From positions 1 through 13,189 of the forward strand of contig JBKCVM010000115.1 in NCBI GenBank assembly GCA_046317855.1: 13,189 bases of DNA. The letters run 5' to 3'. A program made the translations under genes and the position numbers. Positions 7,638 to 13,112 of this stretch are shown here, one piece after another. A model generated the notes under the pieces. The model worked only from the letters and a program-made list of their open reading frames with translations. It ran no database searches and had not been told where the DNA came from. The DNA comes from CAIOHW01 sp046317855. Lineage in GTDB: Bacteria > Bdellovibrionota > UBA1018. Numbering within the stretch: position 1 is the stretch's first letter; the number at the start of each line of letters is the position of its first letter.

Positions 7638-7709
7638 GGGAGGTTAAAAGGGAGGCTGAAAGGTAGACTGAAAGGTAGACTGAAAGGTAGAATGAAAGGT
7701 AGAATGAAG
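7638..7709 (+). repeat. Minisatellite: six tandem copies of a 12-base unit
   Basis: Two bases after the dnaE stop begin six head-to-tail 12-base units with no spacers: GGGAGGTTAAAA, GGGAGGCTGAAA, GGTAGACTGAAA twice, GGTAGAATGAAA, GGTAGAATGAAG. The inner copies are identical and the outer ones differ by single substitutions, a pattern expected from slippage or unequal crossover. The array is purine-rich on the + strand (G/A with few C), does not fold on itself, and lies just upstream of the candidate promoter for the next unit. No coding role is evident. Confidence 0.93.
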
Positions 7710-7719
7710 AGAAACTAAA

Positions 7720-7748
7720 TTGCCACAGGTTCTGGATTTCGTTAAAAT
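7720..7748 (+). promoter_or_regulatory. Candidate sigma70-type promoter for the exported protein/lipoprotein/lipB unit
   Basis: TTGCCA (7720-7725) and TAAAAT (7743-7748) are separated by exactly 17 bases. Each hexamer is close to the TTGACA/TATAAT consensus. Transcription would begin near 7755, only a few bases before ATG 7759, so either the message is nearly leaderless or a further promoter lies upstream. The site falls just after the 12-base repeat array. Confidence 0.5.
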
Positions 7749-7758
7749 TTTTCGAGTC

Positions 7759-8877
7759 ATGAAAAATCCAGGCCGCCTCACTCTTGCTATGGTTTGTCTG
7801 AGTCTAGTGCCGGGCGCGGTCTTTGCCGCACCCAGCCGGCTGGATGAAGCAATCACTGCGGCGCTCAGTGGGCTTAAGACCGAGCTCGGTCAGATTGCTC
7901 CGTGGCAAAAAAAGATTTTTGACCAAGAGATTCTGCCCTTTGGTCAAGATTTCGTCCGAGAACAGCGGCTCGTGAGTACTGCAAGCCAAAGCCCAAGCCA
8001 AAGCAGTATTAAAATCGAGCTGGATCAGGCCCTCATTCGAAAGGCGCTTTCGTTTTACGCGCCCCAGGCTCTTTCTAATGCAGAGCCTCGGGTTGCGGCA
8101 CGCATTGAAGCCAGTGAAGGCTGTTCTGTTTGCACTTCGGCAATCGAGCCACTCAAGAAATTGATCCAGGCCAGACTTGAAAACCGCGGGATACGGCCTG
8201 TTTGGATCAAGGACGAAGAAATGCCTGCCACTCCGGCGCAGGGGACCCCTCCGGTTCTGGCAAAGCAGCTTGCCCGAGTGGGCTTTTTGCGATCACTCGA
8301 GATTTCTCGAAGTCTTCAAGGCTCGGTGCTGCTCAGAGTAGAGTCCCTGGTTGGTCTTGATTCATCGCCGCAGGGACAGGGTGATGCTGTTCACTCAGAA
8401 GACGCTAAGTTTAGCCTTAAAATGGGGATTTCTCTGGGCAGTTGGGTGAGTTTTAAAAGGGTCGATTTTCAGGCCACTCAACCGATCGATGGACTGGCCC
8501 GTCGCCTCTGGACTGAAGCCATGGCGGAGTTTACTGAGCGCGGTACTTTTGCGGCATCCGTTCATGCGGCGCCTTCAAATTTAGGGACAACTCCTTCTGA
8601 AGAAACTTGGGCGCCCTCTGAGGTGCTCATTCACGTCACCGGAGTGCGAGATTACTTCATGCTCACTGCGCTCAAGAGTCAGCTTCAACTTGCAGTCGGT
8701 GAACTCAGTCCTGTGATTGAGCGTGTGATGTCTCGAGGTCAAGTGACGCTTGCGATCCGAACGGCGCTGGGTGCAGCGGAGGTTCGATCCAAAATTTCTG
8801 GGATTTCAGTGGGGCAGCAGAAATTAGTGCTGGCCTCGGGATCTGCCGATTTGCCTTTAGAGGGGGAGCTCAAATGA
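7759..8877 (+). CDS. Exported protein of unknown function (partner of the CsgG/FlgT-like lipoprotein)
   Basis: The protein has 372 residues from ATG 7759. Residues 1-23 form a Sec signal peptide: basic MKNPGR, a hydrophobic core, and VFA before the predicted cut at A24. The mature protein is therefore periplasmic or outer-membrane associated. I recognise no family. Visible features are a low-complexity SQSPSQSS stretch near 77-84 and a CSVC pair at 122-125 that could form a disulfide or bind metal. Alternating strands and helices at about 112-200 and a C-terminal domain at about 287-370 (EVLIHVTGVRDYFML onward, then QVTLAIRTALG) look alpha/beta. The C-terminal part resembles small ferredoxin-like domains of envelope proteins, but only loosely. 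A TTG at 7720 in the same frame would add 13 residues and overlap the promoter; the ATG gives a more typical signal peptide. The stop overlaps the next start as ATGA, so the two proteins are probably made together and may work together. Confidence 0.82.
   Translation: MKNPGRLTLAMVCLSLVPGAVFAAPSRLDEAITAALSGLKTELGQIAPWQKKIFDQEILPFGQDFVREQRLVSTASQSPSQSSIKIELDQALIRKALSFYAPQALSNAEPRVAARIEASEGCSVCTSAIEPLKKLIQARLENRGIRPVWIKDEEMPATPAQGTPPVLAKQLARVGFLRSLEISRSLQGSVLLRVESLVGLDSSPQGQGDAVHSEDAKFSLKMGISLGSWVSFKRVDFQATQPIDGLARRLWTEAMAEFTERGTFAASVHAAPSNLGTTPSEETWAPSEVLIHVTGVRDYFMLTALKSQLQLAVGELSPVIERVMSRGQVTLAIRTALGAAEVRSKISGISVGQQKLVLASGSADLPLEGELK
7983..8004 (+). repeat. Short in-frame direct repeat inside the exported-protein gene
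   Basis: AAGCCAAAGC occurs at 7983-7992 and again at 7995-8004, a 12-base period, and encodes the SQSPSQSS stretch of the exported protein. It is in frame, so gain or loss of a unit would only alter linker length. Confidence 0.7.
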
Positions 8878-9863
8878 ACAGAGTTTTAGCCGGTGTCGCA
8901 ATCCTGCTCTTTTTTTCGGCCTGTCAGCGGTCTCCTGCCTTTAGGCGGGACCAAGAATTTTACCGCGACAACCCGAGTTACTACGACAAGAGCGCCAAAA
9001 CTCGCTCAGCCACACAAAAGGTGGAGTCTCAAGGGCAGCCCAAAAAGCGGGTTGTTGTGCTCGATTTTTGGAACGACACTCCGGTCAAAAACTCAAAGCT
9101 TGGATCGTTTGGTGCCGATGAGCTGCGTCGCGGACTCTTTCAGACGCAACGGCTCATTGTCCCTAAAGATGTGCGCTTGGAGTACACGACCTTGGACTTC
9201 ATTCAGACGGATCGACAGGGCGACAGGCAAGGTGGGGGTGAGCACGTGCGGGTGGCGCAGCTCATTCGTGAGGGGCGTAAGCTCGGGGTGGCCGTCATTG
9301 CCATTGGTCGAATCGGAAAAGTCGTTTTTAGGCAGCGAGGCGATGAAGTCGGCGTTCTTCGTCAAACTCAGTCCCTGGCCGCAGCTGAAGTCGAGATCAA
9401 ACTCTTTGATGTGGCAGCCGGACGAGAGCTTCTATCCGTTTCAAAGTCAGGTGAAGCCTCTTCAAATGCCCTGGTGGGTTTTGAAGCTCACAACCAACAA
9501 AGTCCTGAATTTCGGTCTGAAATGCTGATGCTTGCCGTTCGAGATGCAGTCGGCCAGGTGGTTCCTGATGTCGTGCGCTCTGTTGAAAAGCTTTCTTGGG
9601 AAGGGCGCATTGCCAAGATCGTTGGGCCCAAGGTCTATGTCACTGCAGGCAAGGCCTCGGGGCTGATTGCCGGGGACATTCTGAAGGTTCTCACTGCAGG
9701 CGAGGAAATCTACGACCAAGTCACGGGCGCATACCTCGGACGAACCCCTGGAACCTTGAAGGGCACGCTCGAAGTGAAGGACTTTCTCGGTCAGGACGGT
9801 GCAGTAGCTGAGATTCACACGGGCGGAAATTTTCAGGCAGGCGATACCGTCCAGTTGTATTGA
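8874..9863 (+). CDS. CsgG/FlgT-like outer-membrane lipoprotein
   Basis: The protein has 329 residues. The N terminus is a lipoprotein signal (MNRVLAGVAILLFFSAC) with lipobox FSAC; C17 would be acylated and Q18 at +2 does not signal retention in the inner membrane, so an outer-membrane location is expected. Residues about 58-235 resemble the CsgG fold: KKRVVVLDFWNDTP at the start, GVAVIAIGRIGKV in the core, EVEIKLFDVAAGREL, and a final helix ending DAVGQVVPDVV. Residues about 243-328 (GRIAKIVGPKVYVTAGKASG, GAYLGR, AGDTVQL) look like the small beta-barrel C-terminal domain of FlgT and relatives, where IYDQVTGAYLG is a common pattern. Possible roles are a structural part of an envelope or flagellar-basal assembly, a secretion channel subunit, or a synthase activator. 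The sequence does not decide between them. It is coupled to the upstream exported protein by ATGA, and lipB follows after 10 bases. Confidence 0.82.
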   Translation: MNRVLAGVAILLFFSACQRSPAFRRDQEFYRDNPSYYDKSAKTRSATQKVESQGQPKKRVVVLDFWNDTPVKNSKLGSFGADELRRGLFQTQRLIVPKDVRLEYTTLDFIQTDRQGDRQGGGEHVRVAQLIREGRKLGVAVIAIGRIGKVVFRQRGDEVGVLRQTQSLAAAEVEIKLFDVAAGRELLSVSKSGEASSNALVGFEAHNQQSPEFRSEMLMLAVRDAVGQVVPDVVRSVEKLSWEGRIAKIVGPKVYVTAGKASGLIAGDILKVLTAGEEIYDQVTGAYLGRTPGTLKGTLEVKDFLGQDGAVAEIHTGGNFQAGDTVQLY

Positions 9864-9873
9864 GAGAAGGCCA

Positions 9874-10560
9874 ATGGCCACCGATCAGACCCACTATGAG
9901 CTCGTCCTTCGTCGCCACAGCTTAGCTGAGCCGTGGACCTATGGCCTTCTCGATCAAGCCCAGCGCGAGCTTCAGGCAAGGCTTTGTGCTCAGGACAAGA
10001 TCAGGGGGGCTGTATTTGTTTCAGAGCTTGCCCCGGTCATTACGCTGGGGCGCCGTGAGTGCAGTCAGGACCTTTTGGTCTCCCCTGAGCTTTTAAAAAA
10101 ACATGGAATCGAGCTTTATCCGACAGACCGGGGCGGGCGAGCCACTTATCATGGTCCCGGTCAATGGGTTGTTTTTGTCGTGGATCGGCTCGAGCGTCTT
10201 ACTGGGGATCCCAGAGGAGTGCGTCGGGCAGTAGAGGGTTTGCTTGAGCTCGGTCGGGATCTCGGGCTGGGGGCTGGGCTTCAGGGTGTTGAAATTAGGG
10301 ATGGAAATGAAACCGGAGTCTGGACCCGTCGTGGAAAATTGGCCAGCGTCGGAGTCCACATTCAAAAAGGGATTCTTCTGCACGGCCTAGCGATCAATGG
10401 ATTTCGAACCCCTGAGAGTTTTTTTGGGCTTCGTCCCTGCGGGCTAGATGCCCAGGTGGATTTCTTGTTTGGGCCCGATGCTCACGGACAGAGTCAGTTT
10501 TCTGAGCTTCCGCAAGCGATCTTGCGCGGGCTTGAGCAGCGCTTCTGGCTTTCGCGTTGA
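9874..10560 (+). CDS. lipB: Octanoyl-[acyl-carrier-protein]:protein N-octanoyltransferase
   Basis: LipB moves octanoyl from acyl carrier protein to a lysine of lipoyl domains (or GcvH), the first step of endogenous lipoate synthesis before LipA. At 228 residues it is near the family length (E. coli 213). Signatures in order: VITLGRR (55-61); TDRGGRATYHGPGQ with R87, G88, G89 and H93; KLASVGVHI with catalytic lysine K155; HGLAIN; and PCGLD with catalytic cysteine C189. The Lys/Cys dyad is therefore intact. The absence of an ATP-binding signature and the RGGxxxYHGPGQ form favour LipB over the lipoate ligase LplA. The start ATG has GAGAAGG at 9864-9870, three bases upstream, and follows the lipoprotein stop by 10 bases, so it is probably on the same transcript. 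lipA is not in the window. A short hairpin after its stop may end the transcript before the tRNA gene. Confidence 0.96.
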   Translation: MATDQTHYELVLRRHSLAEPWTYGLLDQAQRELQARLCAQDKIRGAVFVSELAPVITLGRRECSQDLLVSPELLKKHGIELYPTDRGGRATYHGPGQWVVFVVDRLERLTGDPRGVRRAVEGLLELGRDLGLGAGLQGVEIRDGNETGVWTRRGKLASVGVHIQKGILLHGLAINGFRTPESFFGLRPCGLDAQVDFLFGPDAHGQSQFSELPQAILRGLEQRFWLSR

Positions 10561-10608
10561 CGGCCGGGCCCAGCAGTTGCTAAGGGTTTGGGCCGTTGTC
10601 TTTGATTT
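10560..10608 (+). terminator. Possible terminator after lipB
   Basis: ACGGCC (10560-10565) pairs with GGCCGT (10591-10596), with an inner CCC/GGG helix possible, and a T-rich stretch follows (TTGTCTTTGATTTGTT). An alternative GGCCCA/TGGGCC helix in the same bases competes with it. The T-run is interrupted, so it may be a weak or Rho-dependent end, or a leader element of the tRNA. Confidence 0.35.
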
Positions 10609-10615
10609 GTTCTGT

Positions 10616-10690
<75 letters not shown>

Positions 10691-10704
10691 TTTTCTCTCC
10701 ATTC

Positions 10705-11058
10705 ATGAAAATCCTGATCCTCGAAGACGTGCCCGAAATGGCCGAATTAATCCGCATCACTCTCGAGGCCATTCCTGATCTCGAAGTAAAGGTGGTTCAT
10801 ACGGTGCTCGAGGCGAGGCGAGTTCTTTTAAAAGATCGTCCTGATTTTCTGCTTCTAGACGAGATCATTCCTAACGAAGCTCCTCTGGAGCTACTTGGAG
10901 AACCCGGCCTTGCGGGAGTTCGTGTGGCTCTGATTTCAGCCTCAGACCCAGGCGCAAAACCGCTTCCGGCGGGGGTGATGGCGCGAATAAAAAAATGGGG
11001 ATGGAAGGATCTGGGCACTGCCCGTTCTCGGGTTCTTGAGCTTCTAAATCAAGGTTGA
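10705..11058 (+). CDS. Stand-alone response-regulator receiver domain protein
   Basis: The protein has 117 residues, about the length of one CheY-like receiver domain, with no output domain. It has the receiver pattern: the first strand ILILEDVPEM with acidic pair E7 and D8, a third strand LLLDE with phosphoacceptor D52 (44 residues after D8, the CheY spacing), a fourth strand ALISAS with S78 or S80 in the conserved Ser/Thr place, and a lysine near the end (K96, K97 or K101) at an unusual position. The start ATG has no Shine-Dalgarno; the 14 bases between the tRNA CCA and the ATG are pyrimidine-rich. A TTG at 10615 would place the start inside the tRNA gene and is rejected. No sensor kinase is encoded nearby, so its partner is unknown. 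Likely roles are phosphotransfer or protein-protein control like CheY or Spo0F; it could also be a degenerate receiver. Confidence 0.85.
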   Translation: MKILILEDVPEMAELIRITLEAIPDLEVKVVHTVLEARRVLLKDRPDFLLLDEIIPNEAPLELLGEPGLAGVRVALISASDPGAKPLPAGVMARIKKWGWKDLGTARSRVLELLNQG

Positions 11059-11084
11059 CGCCCGAGGCTTAGCGCTGCTAAATC
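11055..11084 (+). promoter_or_regulatory. Candidate promoter of the rpsP-khpA-trmD operon
   Basis: TTGACG (11055-11060) overlaps the stop codon of the receiver gene, and an extended -10 (TG at 11076-11077, then TAAATC at 11079-11084) follows 18 bases later. A transcript would start near 11090, leaving about 30 bases before rpsP. TTAGC/GCTAA at 11069-11081 forms a 5-bp inverted repeat inside the promoter that could be an operator or chance. Confidence 0.4.
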
Positions 11085-11119
11085 TCGCTCCTCGATTTAA
11101 CTGAAAGGAAAGTTGTCAA

Positions 11120-11365
11120 ATGTCCGTCACTATTCGTCTTTCGCGCCAGGGCGCCAAGAAGAACCCCAACTACCTGATCGTCGCAGCTTCTGAGCGCGGC
11201 AAGCGAGATGGGGCATATCTTGAGAGCCTGGGCCAGTACTTCCCCAAGGCCAAGACCGCAAAAGAGAAGGTTAAGGTCAATCTCGCAGCCCTCAATGCCT
11301 GGATCGCCAAGGGTGCTCGTCCTACACAAACGGTTGGACAACTCCTTAAAGCGCTTGCAGAATAA
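11120..11365 (+). CDS. rpsP: 30S ribosomal protein S16
   Basis: S16 is an 81-residue RNA-binding protein of the 30S body, needed for small-subunit assembly. The N terminus MSVTIRLSRQGAKKNPNYLIVAASERGKRDG carries the family signature (IRLxRxGxKKxPxY and VAxSxxxRDG, with the motifs split here for length), followed by LESLGQYFP, NLAALNAWIAKGARPTQTVGQLL and a short C terminus. Length fits the family (about 80-90). AAGGAA (11105-11110) lies nine bases before the ATG, a normal ribosome site. The gene heads the ribosome/RNA-modification cluster and is followed after 79 bases by khpA, the classical order in Gram-positive and many delta-proteobacterial genomes. The gap contains a perfect inverted repeat that may modulate expression of downstream genes relative to S16. 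Confidence 0.97.
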   Translation: MSVTIRLSRQGAKKNPNYLIVAASERGKRDGAYLESLGQYFPKAKTAKEKVKVNLAALNAWIAKGARPTQTVGQLLKALAE

Positions 11366-11373
11366 TCTGTAAG

Positions 11374-11412
11374 CGATCTGGTCAGGCGTTAAACAAGAAC
11401 CCACCCAGATCG
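11374..11412 (+). repeat. Perfect 8-bp inverted repeat between rpsP and khpA
   Basis: CGATCTGG (11374-11381) and CCAGATCG (11405-11412) are exact reverse complements around a 23-base loop; G11373 and T11413 add a G-U pair in RNA. No T-run follows, so it is not a classical terminator. It may be a regulatory or processing stem that lowers read-through or stabilises the rpsP message; this is inference. The khpA ribosome site lies 20 bases downstream, outside the stem. Confidence 0.75.
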
Positions 11413-11432
11413 TGTTCCTAACGGGCAGTCCG

Positions 11433-11440
11433 AAGGAGGT
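11433..11440 (+). promoter_or_regulatory. Strong ribosome binding site of khpA
   Basis: AAGGAGGT, a near-perfect complement of the 16S 3' end, lies four bases before ATG 11445. It decides that start over the in-frame GTG at 11412, which falls inside the inverted repeat. Confidence 0.8.
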
Positions 11441-11444
11441 CACG

Positions 11445-11708
11445 ATGGCGGGTCAGGCGTCTGCAAATCAGAGCGAGTTAGTCAGGCTAATTGAAGTGAT
11501 TGCCAAGTGCTTGGTTGATTTCCCTGACCAGGTGAGTCTGAACGAAGTCGTAGGTGAGAACACCACGGTTATCGAACTCAAGGTGGCCAAGCAGGACTTG
11601 GGCAAAATCATCGGTAAGCAGGGCAGAACCGCTCAGGCCATTCGCACGGTCCTGAATGGGGCATCCACCAAACTTAGAAAGCGCACCGTCCTCGAAATCC
11701 TCGAATAA
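11445..11708 (+). CDS. khpA: KH-domain RNA-binding protein KhpA
   Basis: KhpA is a small RNA chaperone of about 80 residues; here it has 87. The single KH fold shows the GxxG loop in LGKIIGKQGRTAQAIRTVL (about 52-70), with the following helix TAQAIRTVLNGAS and final strand RKRTVLEILE. The N-terminal part, ELVRLIEVIAKCLVDFPDQV and VIELKVAKQ, matches the family. Known relatives bind RNA broadly, often as a heterodimer with KhpB, and affect cell division or small-RNA regulation; khpB is not in this window. The gene lies between rpsP and trmD, its standard neighbourhood. The very strong ribosome site, unlike those of the neighbours, suggests it is translated well relative to its position in the operon. 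The stop is 13 bases before the trmD start. Confidence 0.95.
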   Translation: MAGQASANQSELVRLIEVIAKCLVDFPDQVSLNEVVGENTTVIELKVAKQDLGKIIGKQGRTAQAIRTVLNGASTKLRKRTVLEILE

Positions 11709-11721
11709 AGTTGAGGGCGAG

Positions 11722-12426
11722 GTGCCTGTTCACCTGCGTTCCATTCATTTTCTAACCCTCTTTCCTGAGTTGATTGAGCCTGCGCTCAAGGCAAGCCTGA
11801 TGGGAAGAGCGGTCTCCCGCGGACTCATTCAATTTTCGGTAACCCAGATCCGGGACTTTTCCACTGACAAGCACCGCACCGTCGACGACGCTCCCTACGG
11901 AGGGGGTGAGGGCATGGTGCTCCGAGCTGACGTGCTTCATGCCGCCTGGAGCTCGGTAGATGGGGCCTCTCAGGCGCGGACCGTTTTGCTTTCTCCTCAA
12001 GGCCCCAGGCTTACCCAGTCCAAGGCGCGTGAGCTGTTAGGGTATGAAAAGCTGATTTTAGTTTGTGGGCATTATGAAGGCGTTGATGAACGTTTTATTG
12101 AGCTTTGTTGCGACGAAGAGCTTTCCATTGGGGACTACGTTCTCACGGGCGGAGAGCTCCCGGCCCTAGTGGTGGCTGATGCAGTGACCCGTCTGGTGCC
12201 GGGTGTCGTCGGAAATTCCCAGTCGATTGAGCGCGATAGTCTAGAGCCAAGTCCAGAGGGCGGCGGACTCTTGCTCAAGTACCCTCAGTACACCAAGCCC
12301 CGCCAGTTCATGGGGCTGGAGGTCCCTGAGGTCCTACTCTCTGGAAATCACGGTGAGATCGACCGCTGGAGACGCACCCAGAGCTTGGAGCGAACCCGCT
12401 CGAAGCGTCCAGACTTGTTGCCGTAA
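11722..12426 (+). CDS. trmD: tRNA (guanine-N1)-methyltransferase
   Basis: TrmD methylates G37 of tRNAs with G36 using SAM, preventing +1 frameshifts; it is a dimeric SPOUT enzyme. It has 234 residues from GTG 11722 (E. coli 255). Motifs in order: IHFLTLFPELI at the start; DDAPYGGGEGMVLRAD (55-70); LVCGHYEGVDERFIE (113-127) and SIGDYVLTGGE (135-145) of the trefoil-knot SAM pocket; the catalytic arginine R157 in DAVTRLVPGVVG; and the general-base aspartate D172 in IERDS, 15 residues later as in the Haemophilus enzyme. KYPQYTKPRQ and LLSGNHGEIDRWRR complete the C-terminal domain. I chose the GTG start because GAGG (11713-11716) is five bases upstream and VHLRSIHFLTLFP is the family N terminus; the ATG at 11656 lies inside khpA. 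RimM, usually encoded between khpA and trmD, is absent here. Confidence 0.97.
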   Translation: MPVHLRSIHFLTLFPELIEPALKASLMGRAVSRGLIQFSVTQIRDFSTDKHRTVDDAPYGGGEGMVLRADVLHAAWSSVDGASQARTVLLSPQGPRLTQSKARELLGYEKLILVCGHYEGVDERFIELCCDEELSIGDYVLTGGELPALVVADAVTRLVPGVVGNSQSIERDSLEPSPEGGGLLLKYPQYTKPRQFMGLEVPEVLLSGNHGEIDRWRRTQSLERTRSKRPDLLP

Positions 12427-12429
12427 CTT

Positions 12430-12439
12430 ACAGATCTGT
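12430..12439 (+). repeat. 10-base perfect palindrome between trmD and the methyltransferase gene
   Basis: ACAGATCTGT reads the same on both strands and lies four bases after the trmD stop. It could be a short operator or an RNA hairpin nucleus, or chance. Confidence 0.5.
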
Positions 12440-12456
12440 GGTACGCCCAGCCGACT

Positions 12457-13050
12457 GTGTCTGTACCGGTTTACGTGGTTTTGCTGCACTATCCGATGAA
12501 GAATCGTGCGGGGCAGATAGTGACCACGGCAGTGACCAACCTGGATATCCACGATATCTCGCGGTCCTGTAGGACGTTTGGAGTAAAGCAGTACGTTTTA
12601 ATCACTCCAATCGTTAGCCAGCAGCAGCTCGTTCGGCGCATCTTGGGCCATTGGCAGGAGGGTCCCTCCAAACAGTGGCATCCAGACCGCGCAGAAGCTC
12701 TTTCTCGAGTGACGGTCGAGTCTTCGTTCGAAGACTGGATGGTGCAACTCGAAAAAGAGCACGGCCAAAAGCCCGAGGTGGTGCTCACCGATGCAGCGCA
12801 GCTGGAGCGCGCGATCTCGTACGCGGAGTACCGCCGTGAACTAGAAGAGCGTTCCAAGCTTCCGAACCCATGCCCGGTGGTGATTGTTTTTGGTACCGGC
12901 TGGGGAGTGGATAAGTCCTTTCATCCCGCGGTGGATCGGATCCTGGCTCCGATCCACGGGCCGGAAGGACCCCAAGAGCTCGGAGGCTACAACCATCTAT
13001 CGGTTCGCTCTGCGGCGGCGATCATTTTGGATCGGCTCTTCGGAAAGTGA
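12457..13050 (+). CDS. SPOUT-type RNA methyltransferase, Tm1570-like
   Basis: The protein has 197 residues from a GTG. It matches the family typified by Thermotoga maritima Tm1570 (Pfam Methyltrn_RNA_4, formerly DUF2168), a SAM-binding SPOUT protein encoded beside trmD and rplS. Visible family features are the YVVLLHYPMKNRAGQIVTTAV start (YVVLLHYP then KNRAG), TNLDIHDISRSCRTFGV, the PVVIVFGTGWGV glycine-rich strand (140-151), and the knot region LGGYNHLSVRSAAAIILDRLFG (175-196), where N179-H180-L-S-V-R resembles the SAM loop of SPOUT enzymes. The substrate of this family is not established; an RNA target is inferred from the fold. The start has no Shine-Dalgarno; V/GTG 12457 gives the expected first strand, while ATG 12496 would delete it. 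It follows trmD after 30 bases. A T-rich stretch (13084-13095) downstream may be a weak terminator. Confidence 0.88.
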   Translation: MSVPVYVVLLHYPMKNRAGQIVTTAVTNLDIHDISRSCRTFGVKQYVLITPIVSQQQLVRRILGHWQEGPSKQWHPDRAEALSRVTVESSFEDWMVQLEKEHGQKPEVVLTDAAQLERAISYAEYRRELEERSKLPNPCPVVIVFGTGWGVDKSFHPAVDRILAPIHGPEGPQELGGYNHLSVRSAAAIILDRLFGK

Positions 13051-13112
13051 ACTGGCGGATTTTAGGCCGGGCGTTTGAGAACCGTTTTTTGTTTTAGAAA
13101 GTGAGTGTTGCC

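Noticed and set aside
7638..7709. CRISPR array
   Set aside because: Units are contiguous 12-mers without spacers and there are no cas genes nearby.
7644..7856. A - strand frame with repeated HSTF/QSTF units
   Set aside because: The peptide repeat is just the 12-base array read backwards; there is no start context or conserved motif.
9462..9881. A - strand frame opposite the lipoprotein end
   Set aside because: No motifs; the + strand lipoprotein frame has a lipobox and a recognisable domain pattern.
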